A stretch of 13,084 nucleotides of DNA from DATKMG01 sp041476565 (lineage in GTDB: Bacteria; Acidobacteriota; Terriglobia; Versatilivoradales; Versatilivoraceae), in the NCBI GenBank assembly GCA_041476565.1, contig JBGOTQ010000208.1:1-13084 (forward strand), read 5' to 3'. Within the stretch, counting starts at the first letter, position 1, and each line of letters begins with the position of its first letter. A program made the translations under genes and the position numbers. The notes beneath the pieces were generated by a model. The model ran no database searches. It was not told the origin of the DNA and saw only the letters and a list, made by a program, of their open reading frames with translations. Shown here in pieces: positions 7,223 to 13,084 of the stretch.

Positions 7223-7284
7223 TCTAAGGTCCAAAGTCCAAGGTTCATAGTCTAAAGTGCTACATCCAAAGTCGGAGGTCTAAA
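7222..7284 (+). repeat. Heptamer array A: nine degenerate 7 bp units, consensus GTCYAAR
   Basis: Nine 7-base units run in strict phase without indels, for example GTCTAAG, GTCCAAA, GTCCAAG, later GTTCATA and GTCGGAG. The array begins on the final G of the rnj stop codon and ends about 60 bp before the S23-type gene. It is the left partner of the inverted array at 7795-7857. Because 7 and 3 share no factor, every frame reads through variants of a Ser-Lys-Val-Gln-Ser-Pro type peptide; these are not genes. Confidence 0.85.
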
Positions 7285-7345
7285 GGGCCGGGAGGGCGCT
7301 GAATACGAACCCTAAAGAGATAAGCCGGCAAGACGAAAGGCCGAT

Positions 7346-7735
7346 GTGACAACAGTTGAAACCTTCGAGAACCTCGAAGCCTGGAAAAAGGCGAGAGACC
7401 TCACCCAATCGATTTATGATATCTGTTCGAGGGGGGAGTTCAGCAGGGACTACGGGCTTAAAGATCAGATATGTCGTGCTGCTGTCTTGGTGATGTCCAA
7501 CATTGCGGAGGGATTTGAACGGGGAGGGGACAAGGAGTTCTTTCAGTTTCTAGCTCAGGCCAAAGGCTCATGCGGGGAGATTCGTTCACAGTTGTATGTC
7601 GCCAGAGATCAGCACTGTATTTCGCATGAACAATTCGATTGCCTTGTTGATCACTCAATGGAGATCAGTAGGTTGATTTTCGGCCTGATCCATTACCTGA
7701 AAAAGTCTAATATGCGAGGCAACAAGTATCGGTAA
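7346..7735 (+). CDS. Four-helix-bundle protein (S23 / 23S rRNA intervening-sequence protein family)
   Basis: A 129-residue protein of normal family length. The signature is visible throughout: FENLEAWKKARDLTQSIY near the N-terminus (helix 1), YGLKDQICRAAVLVMSNIAEGFERG in the centre, FFQFLAQAKGSCGEIRSQLYVARD in helix 3, and a last helix EISRLIFGLIHYLKK. Family members are small soluble helical bundles, some encoded within 23S rRNA intervening sequences, and they are related to the Avd accessory proteins of diversity-generating retroelements. Their biochemical role is not settled, and there is no reverse transcriptase here. The start is GTG at 7346 (with ATG out of frame at 7344) with AAAGG 5 bases upstream. 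The gene sits alone between two inverted heptamer arrays, as does the decayed relative at 11047-11138, suggesting that gene and arrays travel together. Confidence 0.9.
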   Translation: MTTVETFENLEAWKKARDLTQSIYDICSRGEFSRDYGLKDQICRAAVLVMSNIAEGFERGGDKEFFQFLAQAKGSCGEIRSQLYVARDQHCISHEQFDCLVDHSMEISRLIFGLIHYLKKSNMRGNKYR

Positions 7736-7794
7736 GATCCATTGCAAACGGAACACATTAATGAGCACTTGCTCCTGGCTATGCACTATTGGAT

Positions 7795-7857
7795 TTGAGG
7801 TCCTCGAGTCTGCACCTTGGACTTTGGACCCTGGACATTAGACTTTAGGCATTTATC
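7795..7857 (-). repeat. Heptamer array B (inverted relative to array A)
   Basis: On the minus strand units such as GCCTAAA, GTCTAAT, GTCCAGG, GTCCAAA and GTCCAAG follow in 7-base phase from 7850 down to 7816, with more degenerate units at both ends. The array runs up to the uppP ATG at 7858, so the weak TAGG ribosome site of uppP is made of repeat sequence. Confidence 0.8.
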
Positions 7858-8682
7858 ATGACCATCACTCAAGCTCTTGTGTTGGGGGCTATCCAGGGCG
7901 TTACCGAGTTTCTTCCGATTAGCAGCACGGCTCATTTGATCCTGGTCCCCTGGTTCCTCGGATGGCCAGACCAGGGACTTACATTCGACGTGATCCTCCA
8001 TGCAGGAACATTGATGGCTATTCTTTCGTTTTTTTGGAGAGACTGGCTGGCGATGCTAGTAGGGCTGGCAGGCGGCAATCCCCGCAAAGGTAAGTCTTCT
8101 CAACCGAATGCCTGGCTGCTGTTCCTGTTGATTTGCGGGACCATCCCTGCCGGGCTGGCCGGTTATCTCGCCGAACATGTGGTGGAGACGAAACTGCGAA
8201 ACCCGCTTGTCCTTTCGTTTAGTCTGATCGCTGTGGCCTTGTTACTGTGGATGGCAGAGCGGGTTTCCCGAAAAGAGAGAGAATTGGGGGAGATTTCGTT
8301 GGCTGATGCGTTGACGGTAGGTACAGCCCAGGCCCTCGCGTTGGTTCCCGGTACCTCCCGCTCGGGAATCACAATCACAGCCGGGTTGTTTCGTGGGATG
8401 ACACGAGAAGCTGCCGCACGGTTTTCGTTCCTGTTATCGGCCCCCATCACGGCCGGGGCCGCTCTCAAGAAGCTGCTGGAACTTCGCCAGACGGGAGTTG
8501 CCGACGCTGAACGGCTTCCCCTGTTTCTTGGTTTTCTGGCTTCGGCAGCCGTGGGATATCTAACGATCAAATATTTCCTGAGATTCCTGCAGCATAATAC
8601 GCTGTATCTGTTTATCGGCTATCGAATGATTCTGGGTGTAATTATCCTTGTATTGATCTGGTTTGCCGGTTTGCGAGCATGA
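7858..8682 (+). CDS. uppP: Undecaprenyl-diphosphatase UppP (BacA)
   Basis: A 274-residue integral membrane protein that removes a phosphate from undecaprenyl diphosphate, recycling the lipid carrier used for peptidoglycan and other surface polymers; family members give bacitracin resistance when abundant. The N-terminal signature QGVTEFLPISSTAHL has Glu17, Ser22, Ser23 and His26. The second signature, PGTSRSGITI, starts at residue 164 with the conserved Arg at 168. Around seven to eight hydrophobic segments run through the rest. The stop overlaps the ftsK start as ATGA, indicating translational coupling. Upstream the heptamer array ends directly at the start codon, so any native leader has been replaced or reduced. 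Confidence 0.96.
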   Translation: MTITQALVLGAIQGVTEFLPISSTAHLILVPWFLGWPDQGLTFDVILHAGTLMAILSFFWRDWLAMLVGLAGGNPRKGKSSQPNAWLLFLLICGTIPAGLAGYLAEHVVETKLRNPLVLSFSLIAVALLLWMAERVSRKERELGEISLADALTVGTAQALALVPGTSRSGITITAGLFRGMTREAAARFSFLLSAPITAGAALKKLLELRQTGVADAERLPLFLGFLASAAVGYLTIKYFLRFLQHNTLYLFIGYRMILGVIILVLIWFAGLRA

Positions 8683-10991
8683 ACCTTCAAATCCCGACCA
8701 GGCATTCCCGTCTCAACGAAGCGATTGGGGTCGTTCTGTTGATGCTGTCTCTACTCCTTTTGCTTAGTTTGGTTTCCTATCATCCGACCGATCCGTCCTG
8801 GAATGTTTCCCGCAACACCCACAATGGCGAGATGCCTCATAATTTCATTGGCAAATTCGGAGCCACACTGGCCGACCTGATGCTCCAGCTCTTGGGTTAT
8901 CCAGCCTTCCTCTTGCCCCTCTTCTTTACCGTCTTTGGATGGAGATGGATGCGCTCGAGGGAGATTCATTATCCGTGGGTCAAGGGGACCGGACTGGTCT
9001 TTTTGACTGTCTCCAGTTGCGCTCTCCTGGGCCTGATATTTACCGATTACCTGCAATGGGGCTGGTCGGTAAAAGCCGGAGGATTGGTAGGAGACCTGGC
9101 TGCTGAATGGCTGAGAACCCGTTTCAATCTCCCCGGATCGCTGGTCATAGTTCTTACGGTGATCCTGATCAGTCTATTCGTCTCGACTAAGTTCTCGCTG
9201 AGTGCCTCCCTGGACTGGCTATCTCGGAGATTTTCTTTCATCGAGAGTTTGAAAACCCGGTGGACCGATTGGCGGCGGGCGCGGGAAAAAACCCGGGAGC
9301 GAATCCACCTGGAAAAGAAATTAAGAACCGAATCCGGGGGCGTCGCCCAGCCTCAATCAGTCATTGCCCAGAACATATCGGATGTGAAGGAACGCGGCGC
9401 CGAGTCGGCGAAGAGGCTCCCCAAGGAGCCTTCTCCGCGTGAAATGGACTTTGCCGAACCGGCTCCTCGTGTCATGGAGAGAAAGCCGACAGCCGAGAAG
9501 GCACACGGGATTGCCACAGCCGTCAACGATTTTCGGCTTCCAGGCGTCGATATGCTGCGACCCCCTACCTCCCAACGTCCGGTTGATGAGAACGAATTGT
9601 TGCAGCGGGCCGCCCAAATTGTTGAGAAATGCAAGGAGTTTGACGTTCACGGGCAGGTTCATCACATCCATCCCGGGCCGGTTGTCACCACCTACGAGTT
9701 CAAACCCGAGGCGGGTGTCAAATACAGTAGAATTACCAACCTGGTCGACGACTTGTGCCTGGCTTTAAAGGCCGAGTCGGTTCGAATCGACCGGCTGCCT
9801 GGGAAATCCACGGTGGGAATCGAAGTGCCGAATTCTTATCGAGAAACGATCCTCTTACAGGAAATCATTCGTTCAGTCGAGTTTCAAAATTCCACTTCCA
9901 AGCTTTCGATTGCCTTGGGGAAAGACATTGTGGGAAAGATCGCGGTGACAGACCTGGCTAAAATGCCTCATTTGCTGATTGCCGGCCAAACTGGATCCGG
10001 CAAGAGCGTTGCTGTTAACTCGATGATCATTTCCATCCTCTATAAGGCTTCACCGGATGAGGTAAAATTCATCCTGGTCGATCCCAAGCGGTTGGAACTT
10101 GGACTTTACGAAGACATCCCCCACCTACTGACTCCCGTCGTCACCGAACCCAAGCGCGCGTCCAACGCACTGAAATGGGCCACGACTGAAATGGAGAACC
10201 GCTATAAAATCCTGGCCACTGTGGGCGTCCGGAACATTGACCAATACAACACGTTGCTGAAGAAGCCACGGAATCTGGAACTTTTCCCTGAAGATCAAAA
10301 CGCGGAACGTAAGCCCCTGCCTTTCATCGTTATTGTTATTGATGAATTGGCGGACTTGATGATGGTGGCCTCCAAGGACGTCGAAGACTCCATTATGCGC
10401 CTGGCCCAAATGGCCCGGGCGGTAGGAATCCACCTGATTGTGGCTACCCAGCGTCCTTCGGTCGATGTCATCACCGGTGTCATCAAGGCCAACTTCCCTT
10501 CCCGAATATCGTTCCGGGTGGCCCAGAAAGTGGACTCCAGGACAATTCTCGATCAGATGGGCGCTCAGCAGCTTCTGGGTAAGGGTGACATGCTCTTTAT
10601 TCCACCCGGCTCATCCAAGCTGGTGCGAGTCCATGCACCTTTTGTGAGCGAAGAGGAAATCGTTCAGATCGTCAATCACCTCAAGATCCAAGGCAAGCCG
10701 GTCTACAACGGGTCTGTGTTGGAAGATTCCGGAGAGAAGGGCGAAGTCAGCGAAGTGGATCAGGAAGTTGATGAGCTTTACGAAGGAGCAGTGCGGATTG
10801 TAGTTGAGATGGGGAAAGCCTCTACCTCTACGCTTCAGCGCCGGCTGCGCCTCGGCTATGGGCGGGCAGCCCGGCTGATCGATATGATGGAACGGGACGG
10901 CATCGTGGGACCGGCTGACGGCAGTAAGCCTCGCGAGGTCCTGAAGAAAAAGGACTATTTTCGTGAAATGGACGAGGAAAGGCGGGAGTAA
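8679..10991 (+). CDS. ftsK: DNA translocase FtsK / SpoIIIE family
   Basis: A 770-residue septal DNA pump that moves chromosome ends out of the closing division septum. Four membrane segments lie near residues 15-34, 63-88, 102-122 and 151-170. A charged linker follows (about 180-290), shorter than the long E. coli linker. The alpha/beta motor starts around residue 290. Walker A GQTGSGKS is at 436-443, and Walker B IVIVIDELAD has Asp555 and Glu556. The C-terminal gamma winged-helix domain spans about 698-760, with LGYGRAARLIDMMERDGIVG as its DNA-reading helix region. The start overlaps the uppP stop by 4 bases. The gene ends 6 bp before a heptamer array and converges with cutA. The motor is complete, so the gene should be functional. 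Confidence 0.97.
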   Translation: MNLQIPTRHSRLNEAIGVVLLMLSLLLLLSLVSYHPTDPSWNVSRNTHNGEMPHNFIGKFGATLADLMLQLLGYPAFLLPLFFTVFGWRWMRSREIHYPWVKGTGLVFLTVSSCALLGLIFTDYLQWGWSVKAGGLVGDLAAEWLRTRFNLPGSLVIVLTVILISLFVSTKFSLSASLDWLSRRFSFIESLKTRWTDWRRAREKTRERIHLEKKLRTESGGVAQPQSVIAQNISDVKERGAESAKRLPKEPSPREMDFAEPAPRVMERKPTAEKAHGIATAVNDFRLPGVDMLRPPTSQRPVDENELLQRAAQIVEKCKEFDVHGQVHHIHPGPVVTTYEFKPEAGVKYSRITNLVDDLCLALKAESVRIDRLPGKSTVGIEVPNSYRETILLQEIIRSVEFQNSTSKLSIALGKDIVGKIAVTDLAKMPHLLIAGQTGSGKSVAVNSMIISILYKASPDEVKFILVDPKRLELGLYEDIPHLLTPVVTEPKRASNALKWATTEMENRYKILATVGVRNIDQYNTLLKKPRNLELFPEDQNAERKPLPFIVIVIDELADLMMVASKDVEDSIMRLAQMARAVGIHLIVATQRPSVDVITGVIKANFPSRISFRVAQKVDSRTILDQMGAQQLLGKGDMLFIPPGSSKLVRVHAPFVSEEEIVQIVNHLKIQGKPVYNGSVLEDSGEKGEVSEVDQEVDELYEGAVRIVVEMGKASTSTLQRRLRLGYGRAARLIDMMERDGIVGPADGSKPREVLKKKDYFREMDEERRE

Positions 10992-10997
10992 TCAAGA

Positions 10998-11046
10998 GTC
11001 CAAGGTCCTAAGTCCAAAGTTTAAAGTCTTTAGTGCAAAGTCGAAG
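10998..11046 (+). repeat. Heptamer array C: seven 7 bp units, consensus GTCYAAR
   Basis: Units in strict 7-base phase include GTCCAAG, GTCCTAA, GTCCAAA, GTTTAAA and GTGCAAA. The array starts 6 bases after the ftsK stop codon and ends where the decayed S23-type coding sequence begins. It is inverted relative to array D at 11220-11275. Confidence 0.82.
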
Positions 11047-11138
11047 TTCACAATAAAGTTCTCTCGTCACTTCCTCGGCTTCTTGCCAAGCTTCGAGATC
11101 TTCGGAGGATTGAATACGGGGCAAGCTGACACCTCCAT
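11047..11138 (-). pseudogene. Decayed N-terminal fragment of a four-helix-bundle (S23-family) gene
   Basis: Reading the minus strand from an ATG at 11138 gives M-E-V-S-A-C-P-V-F. After one apparent missing base near 11111 the frame becomes S-S-E-D-L-E-A-W-Q-E-A-E-E-V-T-R-E-L-Y-C-E-L. The second part matches the N-terminal helix of the intact protein at 7346-7735 (ENLEAWKKARDLTQSIY): E, L, E, A, W, A, T and Y are identical and most other positions are similar. An AAA codon restored at the frameshift would give VFKSSEDLEAW, very like the usual family N-terminus. The remaining three helices are absent, and the sequence runs directly into array C. It is clearly non-functional. Helix 1 alone is short, but the match plus the flanking arrays makes the call fairly firm. 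Confidence 0.72.
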
Positions 11139-11219
11139 CTACAGTTCCCACCAGCTGCTATTCGCATTCGGCTGTCAGGTTCCTGGGATCCCCCGATGAT
11201 CTCTGAGTTCCTTCTTGCC
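11139..11219. other. Spacer between the decayed S23-type fragment and array D
   Basis: This stretch corresponds to the upstream side of the broken gene (minus strand). I see no coding signal, hairpin or clear promoter in it. Confidence 0.3.
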
Positions 11220-11275
11220 TCTTTAGACCTGGGACGTTGGGCTTTGGACCTTGGACTTTGGAACTCAGACTTTGG
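11220..11275 (-). repeat. Heptamer array D (inverted relative to array C), entering the end of cutA
   Basis: Read on the minus strand from the cutA end, units GCCCAAA, GTCTGAG, TTCCAAA, GTCCAAG, GTCCAAA, GCCCAAC, GTCCCAG and GTCTAAA follow in exact 7-base phase. The first two units encode the last residues of CutA (Pro-Lys-Val) and its TGA stop codon. Confidence 0.82.
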
Positions 11276-11603
11276 GCTCACCTTCTCCGGTCAATGAATC
11301 ATCCATCCAATTCAGATACTCCTCCGATCCTTCAACAATCGGCAGGGCAATGATCTCCGGCACGCTGTAGGAGTGTAGCCGTTGGACCTCTTTTCTTAAC
11401 TCTTCAAATCTTGGCCGAGACGTCTTGATGATCAACAGAACTTCCTCATCCCGGGTCACCTTACCTTCCCACCAGTAGAAGGAAATGACCCCCGGAGTGA
11501 TATTGACGCACGCAGCCAGGCGCATTTCCACCAAGCTCCTGGCCAATTGGTCAGCCTCTTCCCGTTTGCCACAGGTCACAAGAACGACAATCTTGTCAGT
11601 CAT
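11265..11603 (-). CDS. cutA: Divalent-cation tolerance protein CutA
   Basis: A 112-residue protein with the CutA fold, a small ferredoxin-like domain that forms stable trimers and is linked to copper and other divalent metal tolerance. Family blocks are CGKREEADQLARSLVEMRLAACVNI (residues 11-35), SFYWWEGKV (41-49), LIIKT (57-61), and HSYSVPEIIALPI (77-89), with Y-L-N-W-M near the end. The start ATG at 11603 is preceded by AAGG about 10 bases upstream. The last residues (Gly-Glu-Pro-Lys-Val) and the stop come from heptamer array D, so the native C-terminal end was probably replaced by a few repeat-encoded residues. The core fold is complete and should work. It converges with ftsK and diverges from the FtsB-like gene. 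Confidence 0.93.
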   Translation of the reverse strand: MTDKIVVLVTCGKREEADQLARSLVEMRLAACVNITPGVISFYWWEGKVTRDEEVLLIIKTSRPRFEELRKEVQRLHSYSVPEIIALPIVEGSEEYLNWMDDSLTGEGEPKV

Positions 11604-11627
11604 TAGGCTTTGCCTTGAGAATTCTAT

Positions 11628-11655
11628 TTGAGAGCGCCCAGTTTTTGGCTACACT
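11628..11655 (+). promoter_or_regulatory. Possible sigma70-type promoter of the FtsB-like gene
   Basis: TTGAGA at 11628-11633 and TACACT at 11650-11655 are separated by 16 bases in the gap between divergent cutA and the FtsB-like gene. The leader would be about 90 bases. The match is moderate only. Confidence 0.33.
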
Positions 11656-11753
11656 GAAATCTCCACTCGCGCAGGACCCGAGGTCCGATCTCTAGAAATG
11701 TGTAGCGATTCAGAATAGCGAAATCGTCTTGTTCTGGCAAAAAAAACTCGCCG

Positions 11754-12107
11754 ATGAATTCTAAAGCTCGAAAGCCTTTTTTCAAACGGTTAGTGATCCT
11801 AATGGTGAGTTGCATCTTTGTAGCCTACGGGATCTATGGGGGAAGAGAGTACCTTCGGCTGAAGGAAATGGAACTCCAGAACAAGAAACTCCGTCAGGAA
11901 ATCGAACAGGTGAAGGATGAGAACCTGCAAATGATGCGCGAAATCAAGGCCCTGAAGACTGACCCCAAGACTATCGAAAAGATCGCCCGTGAAGAACTTG
12001 GAATGGTGAGACCGGGAGAAATCAAAATTACCACTGCCAAGCCGGAATCAAAGCCGCCCAAAGGTTCTCCTCCAGGGCCAGAATCCGACCCCAATCCATC
12101 CCGCTGA
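11754..12107 (+). CDS. Septum formation initiator family protein (DivIC/FtsB-like)
   Basis: A 117-residue bitopic membrane protein. A short basic cytoplasmic start (NSKARKPFFKR) is followed by one membrane helix at about 13-29. A coiled coil runs through about 35-68 (KEMELQNKKLRQEIEQVKDENLQMMREI). The hallmark DPKTIEKIAREELGMVRPGEI then spans residues 70-90, as in FtsB and DivIC. The tail from residue 95 is rich in Pro, Ser, Gly and Lys and probably disordered. Family members bridge FtsL and FtsQ/DivIB in the division complex and help activate septal wall synthesis. The ATG at 11754 has no Shine-Dalgarno, only an A-rich run (AAAAAAAA) about 7-14 bases upstream. I leave the symbol blank because FtsB and DivIC cannot be told apart from this sequence alone. 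Confidence 0.88.
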   Translation: MNSKARKPFFKRLVILMVSCIFVAYGIYGGREYLRLKEMELQNKKLRQEIEQVKDENLQMMREIKALKTDPKTIEKIAREELGMVRPGEIKITTAKPESKPPKGSPPGPESDPNPSR

Positions 12108-12326
12108 AGCCATAGCCAAATCCCAACTCAATCACCCTTAGTCGCCAACTCCAAGCGTTGGTCTTGCTCCCCAGTCCGAAGGTAATTCTAAAAAGGGAGG
12201 GACCTTACTGTCGTTGATTTTTCGTAATTCACAATTCAGCTCTCCGAACTGATTGTTGAGCTGCACGATCCAGAGCCCATTCCATCCTTCATCTTTCATT
12301 CTTAATACCTTCCTTGATTATTTGCC
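12108..12326. other. Gap between the FtsB-like gene and the tRNA promoter
   Basis: No coding region can be supported. Two weak stems are present (CCAAC/GTTGG at 12145-12161; CAGCTC/GAGCTG at 12237-12263 with a 15-base loop); neither has a T run, so neither is a convincing terminator. Confidence 0.35.
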
Positions 12327-12356
12327 TTGACTCTTTCTCGAGACCCTCCCTATAAT
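12327..12356 (+). promoter_or_regulatory. Strong sigma70-type promoter of the tRNA gene
   Basis: TTGACT at 12327-12332 and a perfect TATAAT at 12351-12356 are 18 bases apart. Transcription would start at about 12362-12364, 5-7 bases before the mature tRNA 5' end, so the leader is very short. The GC-rich discriminator after TATAAT (TTTGGGCAG) is moderately G-rich, as often seen in stringently controlled stable RNA promoters. Confidence 0.85.
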
Positions 12357-12368
12357 TTGGGCAGATGG

Positions 12369-12445
<77 letters not shown>

Positions 12446-12499
12446 ATCTTCCAGCCTTCCCGCTCACCTCTAATCCTTTACTGACACTCACCTTACGCC

Positions 12500-13084
12500 T
12501 TAATTCGCTCTTGTCTTCACGCCCTCCTCAGAATCGCCATTTTCGTCCTTTTCTAACAGTCTTCTAACAAACGGCCCTTTTCGGCCTTCGAACATCCGTT
12601 TCTCAAGCTTCTTCGATGCTTCAGCCTTGGCTTGCGGAAACAGATGACCGTAGGTGTCAAAGGTGATCTGAATGCTCGAATGCCCTAACTGGTCACTAAC
12701 GTACTTCGGGCTCTCCCCTTGGGCGATGAGCATTGAAGCAAAAAAGTGACGCAGGTCATGGAATCGGATATCAGGCAACCCAGCTTTCACCCGGATTGGA
12801 TCGAAGATATGGTCGTCGAAATAGTCCGGGTCAATAAAGTGTCCGTCTGCGTCTGCAAAGATCAGCCCCTCGCCGGCCACTGACACCTGTTTCAAGCTTG
12901 AGAGCAACTGTAACACATTTGCCGCCAGACCGACTCGTCGGTTGGATTTCTTTGATTTGGTCGGCCCGATTTTCCACACCCACTTATGGACTCCGTCTGC
13001 TGCGGGAAATCGAGCGACCGACTTGTTCACTGCCAGTTCACTCTGAAACCAATCAATATCTTCAAAGCGGAGTGCTAGAATCTC
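12500..13084 (-). CDS. Tyrosine recombinase / integrase, C-terminal catalytic part (5' end outside the window)
   Basis: The minus-strand frame is open to the window edge, giving about 194 residues of the catalytic domain; an apparent GTG start at 13030 is internal, because the preceding codons read EILALRFEDIDW, the box around the first catalytic Arg. The beta-hairpin Lys lies in GPTKSKKSNRRV. Box II HDLRHFFASM gives the His and second Arg. LGHSSIQITFDTYGH supplies the next His and the nucleophile Tyr. All catalytic positions are therefore present. A charged tail of about 40 residues follows the Tyr. The gene ends 54 bp from the tRNA-fMet 3' end and points toward it, the typical position of an integrase at the edge of an integrated island or prophage. 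The N-terminal DNA-binding domains are out of view. Confidence 0.92.
   Translation of the reverse strand, partial: EILALRFEDIDWFQSELAVNKSVARFPAADGVHKWVWKIGPTKSKKSNRRVGLAANVLQLLSSLKQVSVAGEGLIFADADGHFIDPDYFDDHIFDPIRVKAGLPDIRFHDLRHFFASMLIAQGESPKYVSDQLGHSSIQITFDTYGHLFPQAKAEASKKLEKRMFEGRKGPFVRRLLEKDENGDSEEGVKTRAN

Larger units (their letters stand above)
7222..7857. mobile_element. Candidate compact element: S23-type gene between inverted heptamer arrays
   Basis: About 636 bp lying exactly between the rnj stop and the uppP start: array A in GTCCAAA orientation, one intact four-helix-bundle gene, and array B in the complementary orientation. Nothing else is encoded. The same plan recurs at 10998-11275 with a decayed gene. 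That gene and arrays form a transferable unit is inference from the repeat of the pattern; no target duplication or transposase is seen. Confidence 0.5.

Noticed and set aside
7346..7735. Diversity-generating retroelement, because the S23 family is related to Avd proteins
   Set aside because: There is no reverse transcriptase and no template/variable repeat pair in the window.
7222..7857. CRISPR array interpretation of the repeats
   Set aside because: Units are 7 bp, contiguous and degenerate with no unique spacers, and no cas gene is present.
7786..8001. A 71-codon minus-strand open frame over array B and the start of uppP
   Set aside because: It is antisense to uppP and ends in heptamer-encoded peptide; no independent support.
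10963..11199. A 78-codon open frame across the ftsK end and array C
   Set aside because: It overlaps ftsK out of frame and then reads Ser-Lys-Val type peptides from the heptamers; this is repeat translation, not a gene.
11048..11281. A 77-codon minus-strand open frame across array D
   Set aside because: Its first half is heptamer translation (Ser-Pro-Lys-Ser style), and its second half reads the decayed S23 fragment in the wrong frame.
13028..13030. GTG as the true start of the recombinase
   Set aside because: The frame stays open upstream to the window edge and encodes the conserved ALR-x-x-D-I box, so the gene is cut by the window, not started here.

Overview
The window reads as a piece of bacterial chromosome with an ordinary housekeeping backbone that has been invaded by small mobile or repetitive elements. 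The gene set (RNase J with a TTG start, single-protein RsmA, UppP, FtsK with four N-terminal membrane segments, CutA and a DivIC/FtsB-like protein) and a four-helix-bundle S23 gene between GTCCAAA-type heptamer repeats suggest Acidobacteriota or a similar deep-branching, moderately GC-rich Gram-negative lineage. That assignment is inference from gene style and remembered genome context; there is no rRNA here to test it.

Layout. Positions 1-756 hold the 3' part of rmuC (+), which converges on purA (-) with only 5 bp between them. On the minus strand trxA lies just upstream of purA and probably shares its transcript; glgA (-) lies further upstream behind a 226 bp gap. Divergent from glgA, the plus strand carries rsmA, rnj, uppP and ftsK. 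This run looks like a formerly compact gene string: uppP and ftsK still overlap by ATGA, while rsmA/rnj and rnj/uppP have each been pried apart by an inserted element. After ftsK come cutA (-, convergent), a divergent DivIC/FtsB-like gene (+), an initiator tRNA-fMet with a strong promoter (+), and the 3' part of a tyrosine recombinase gene (-) that runs off the right edge and points at the tRNA 3' end, as at the border of an integrated island.

Inserted material. (1) Positions 5136-5466 are a 331 bp non-coding element with 20 bp terminal inverted repeats (18/20 matched), flanked by a perfect 9 bp direct repeat TTCCGTAAC. This is a MITE-like insertion placed on the rsmA stop codon, which the target duplication preserves. 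(2) Positions 7222-7857 consist of a four-helix-bundle (S23/IVP) gene between inverted arrays of a degenerate 7 bp repeat (consensus GTCYAAR). (3) Positions 10998-11275 have the same architecture, but the enclosed gene is a decayed N-terminal fragment of the same family on the opposite strand. The two loci together suggest a recurring, compact genetic unit that inserts flush against gene ends and whose protein gene can be lost while the arrays remain. This is the most interesting feature of the window.

Roles. The backbone covers nucleotide synthesis (PurA), redox (TrxA), glycogen (GlgA), rRNA methylation (RsmA), RNA decay and processing (RNase J), lipid carrier recycling for the cell wall (UppP), chromosome segregation (FtsK), division (FtsB-like) and translation initiation (tRNA-fMet).
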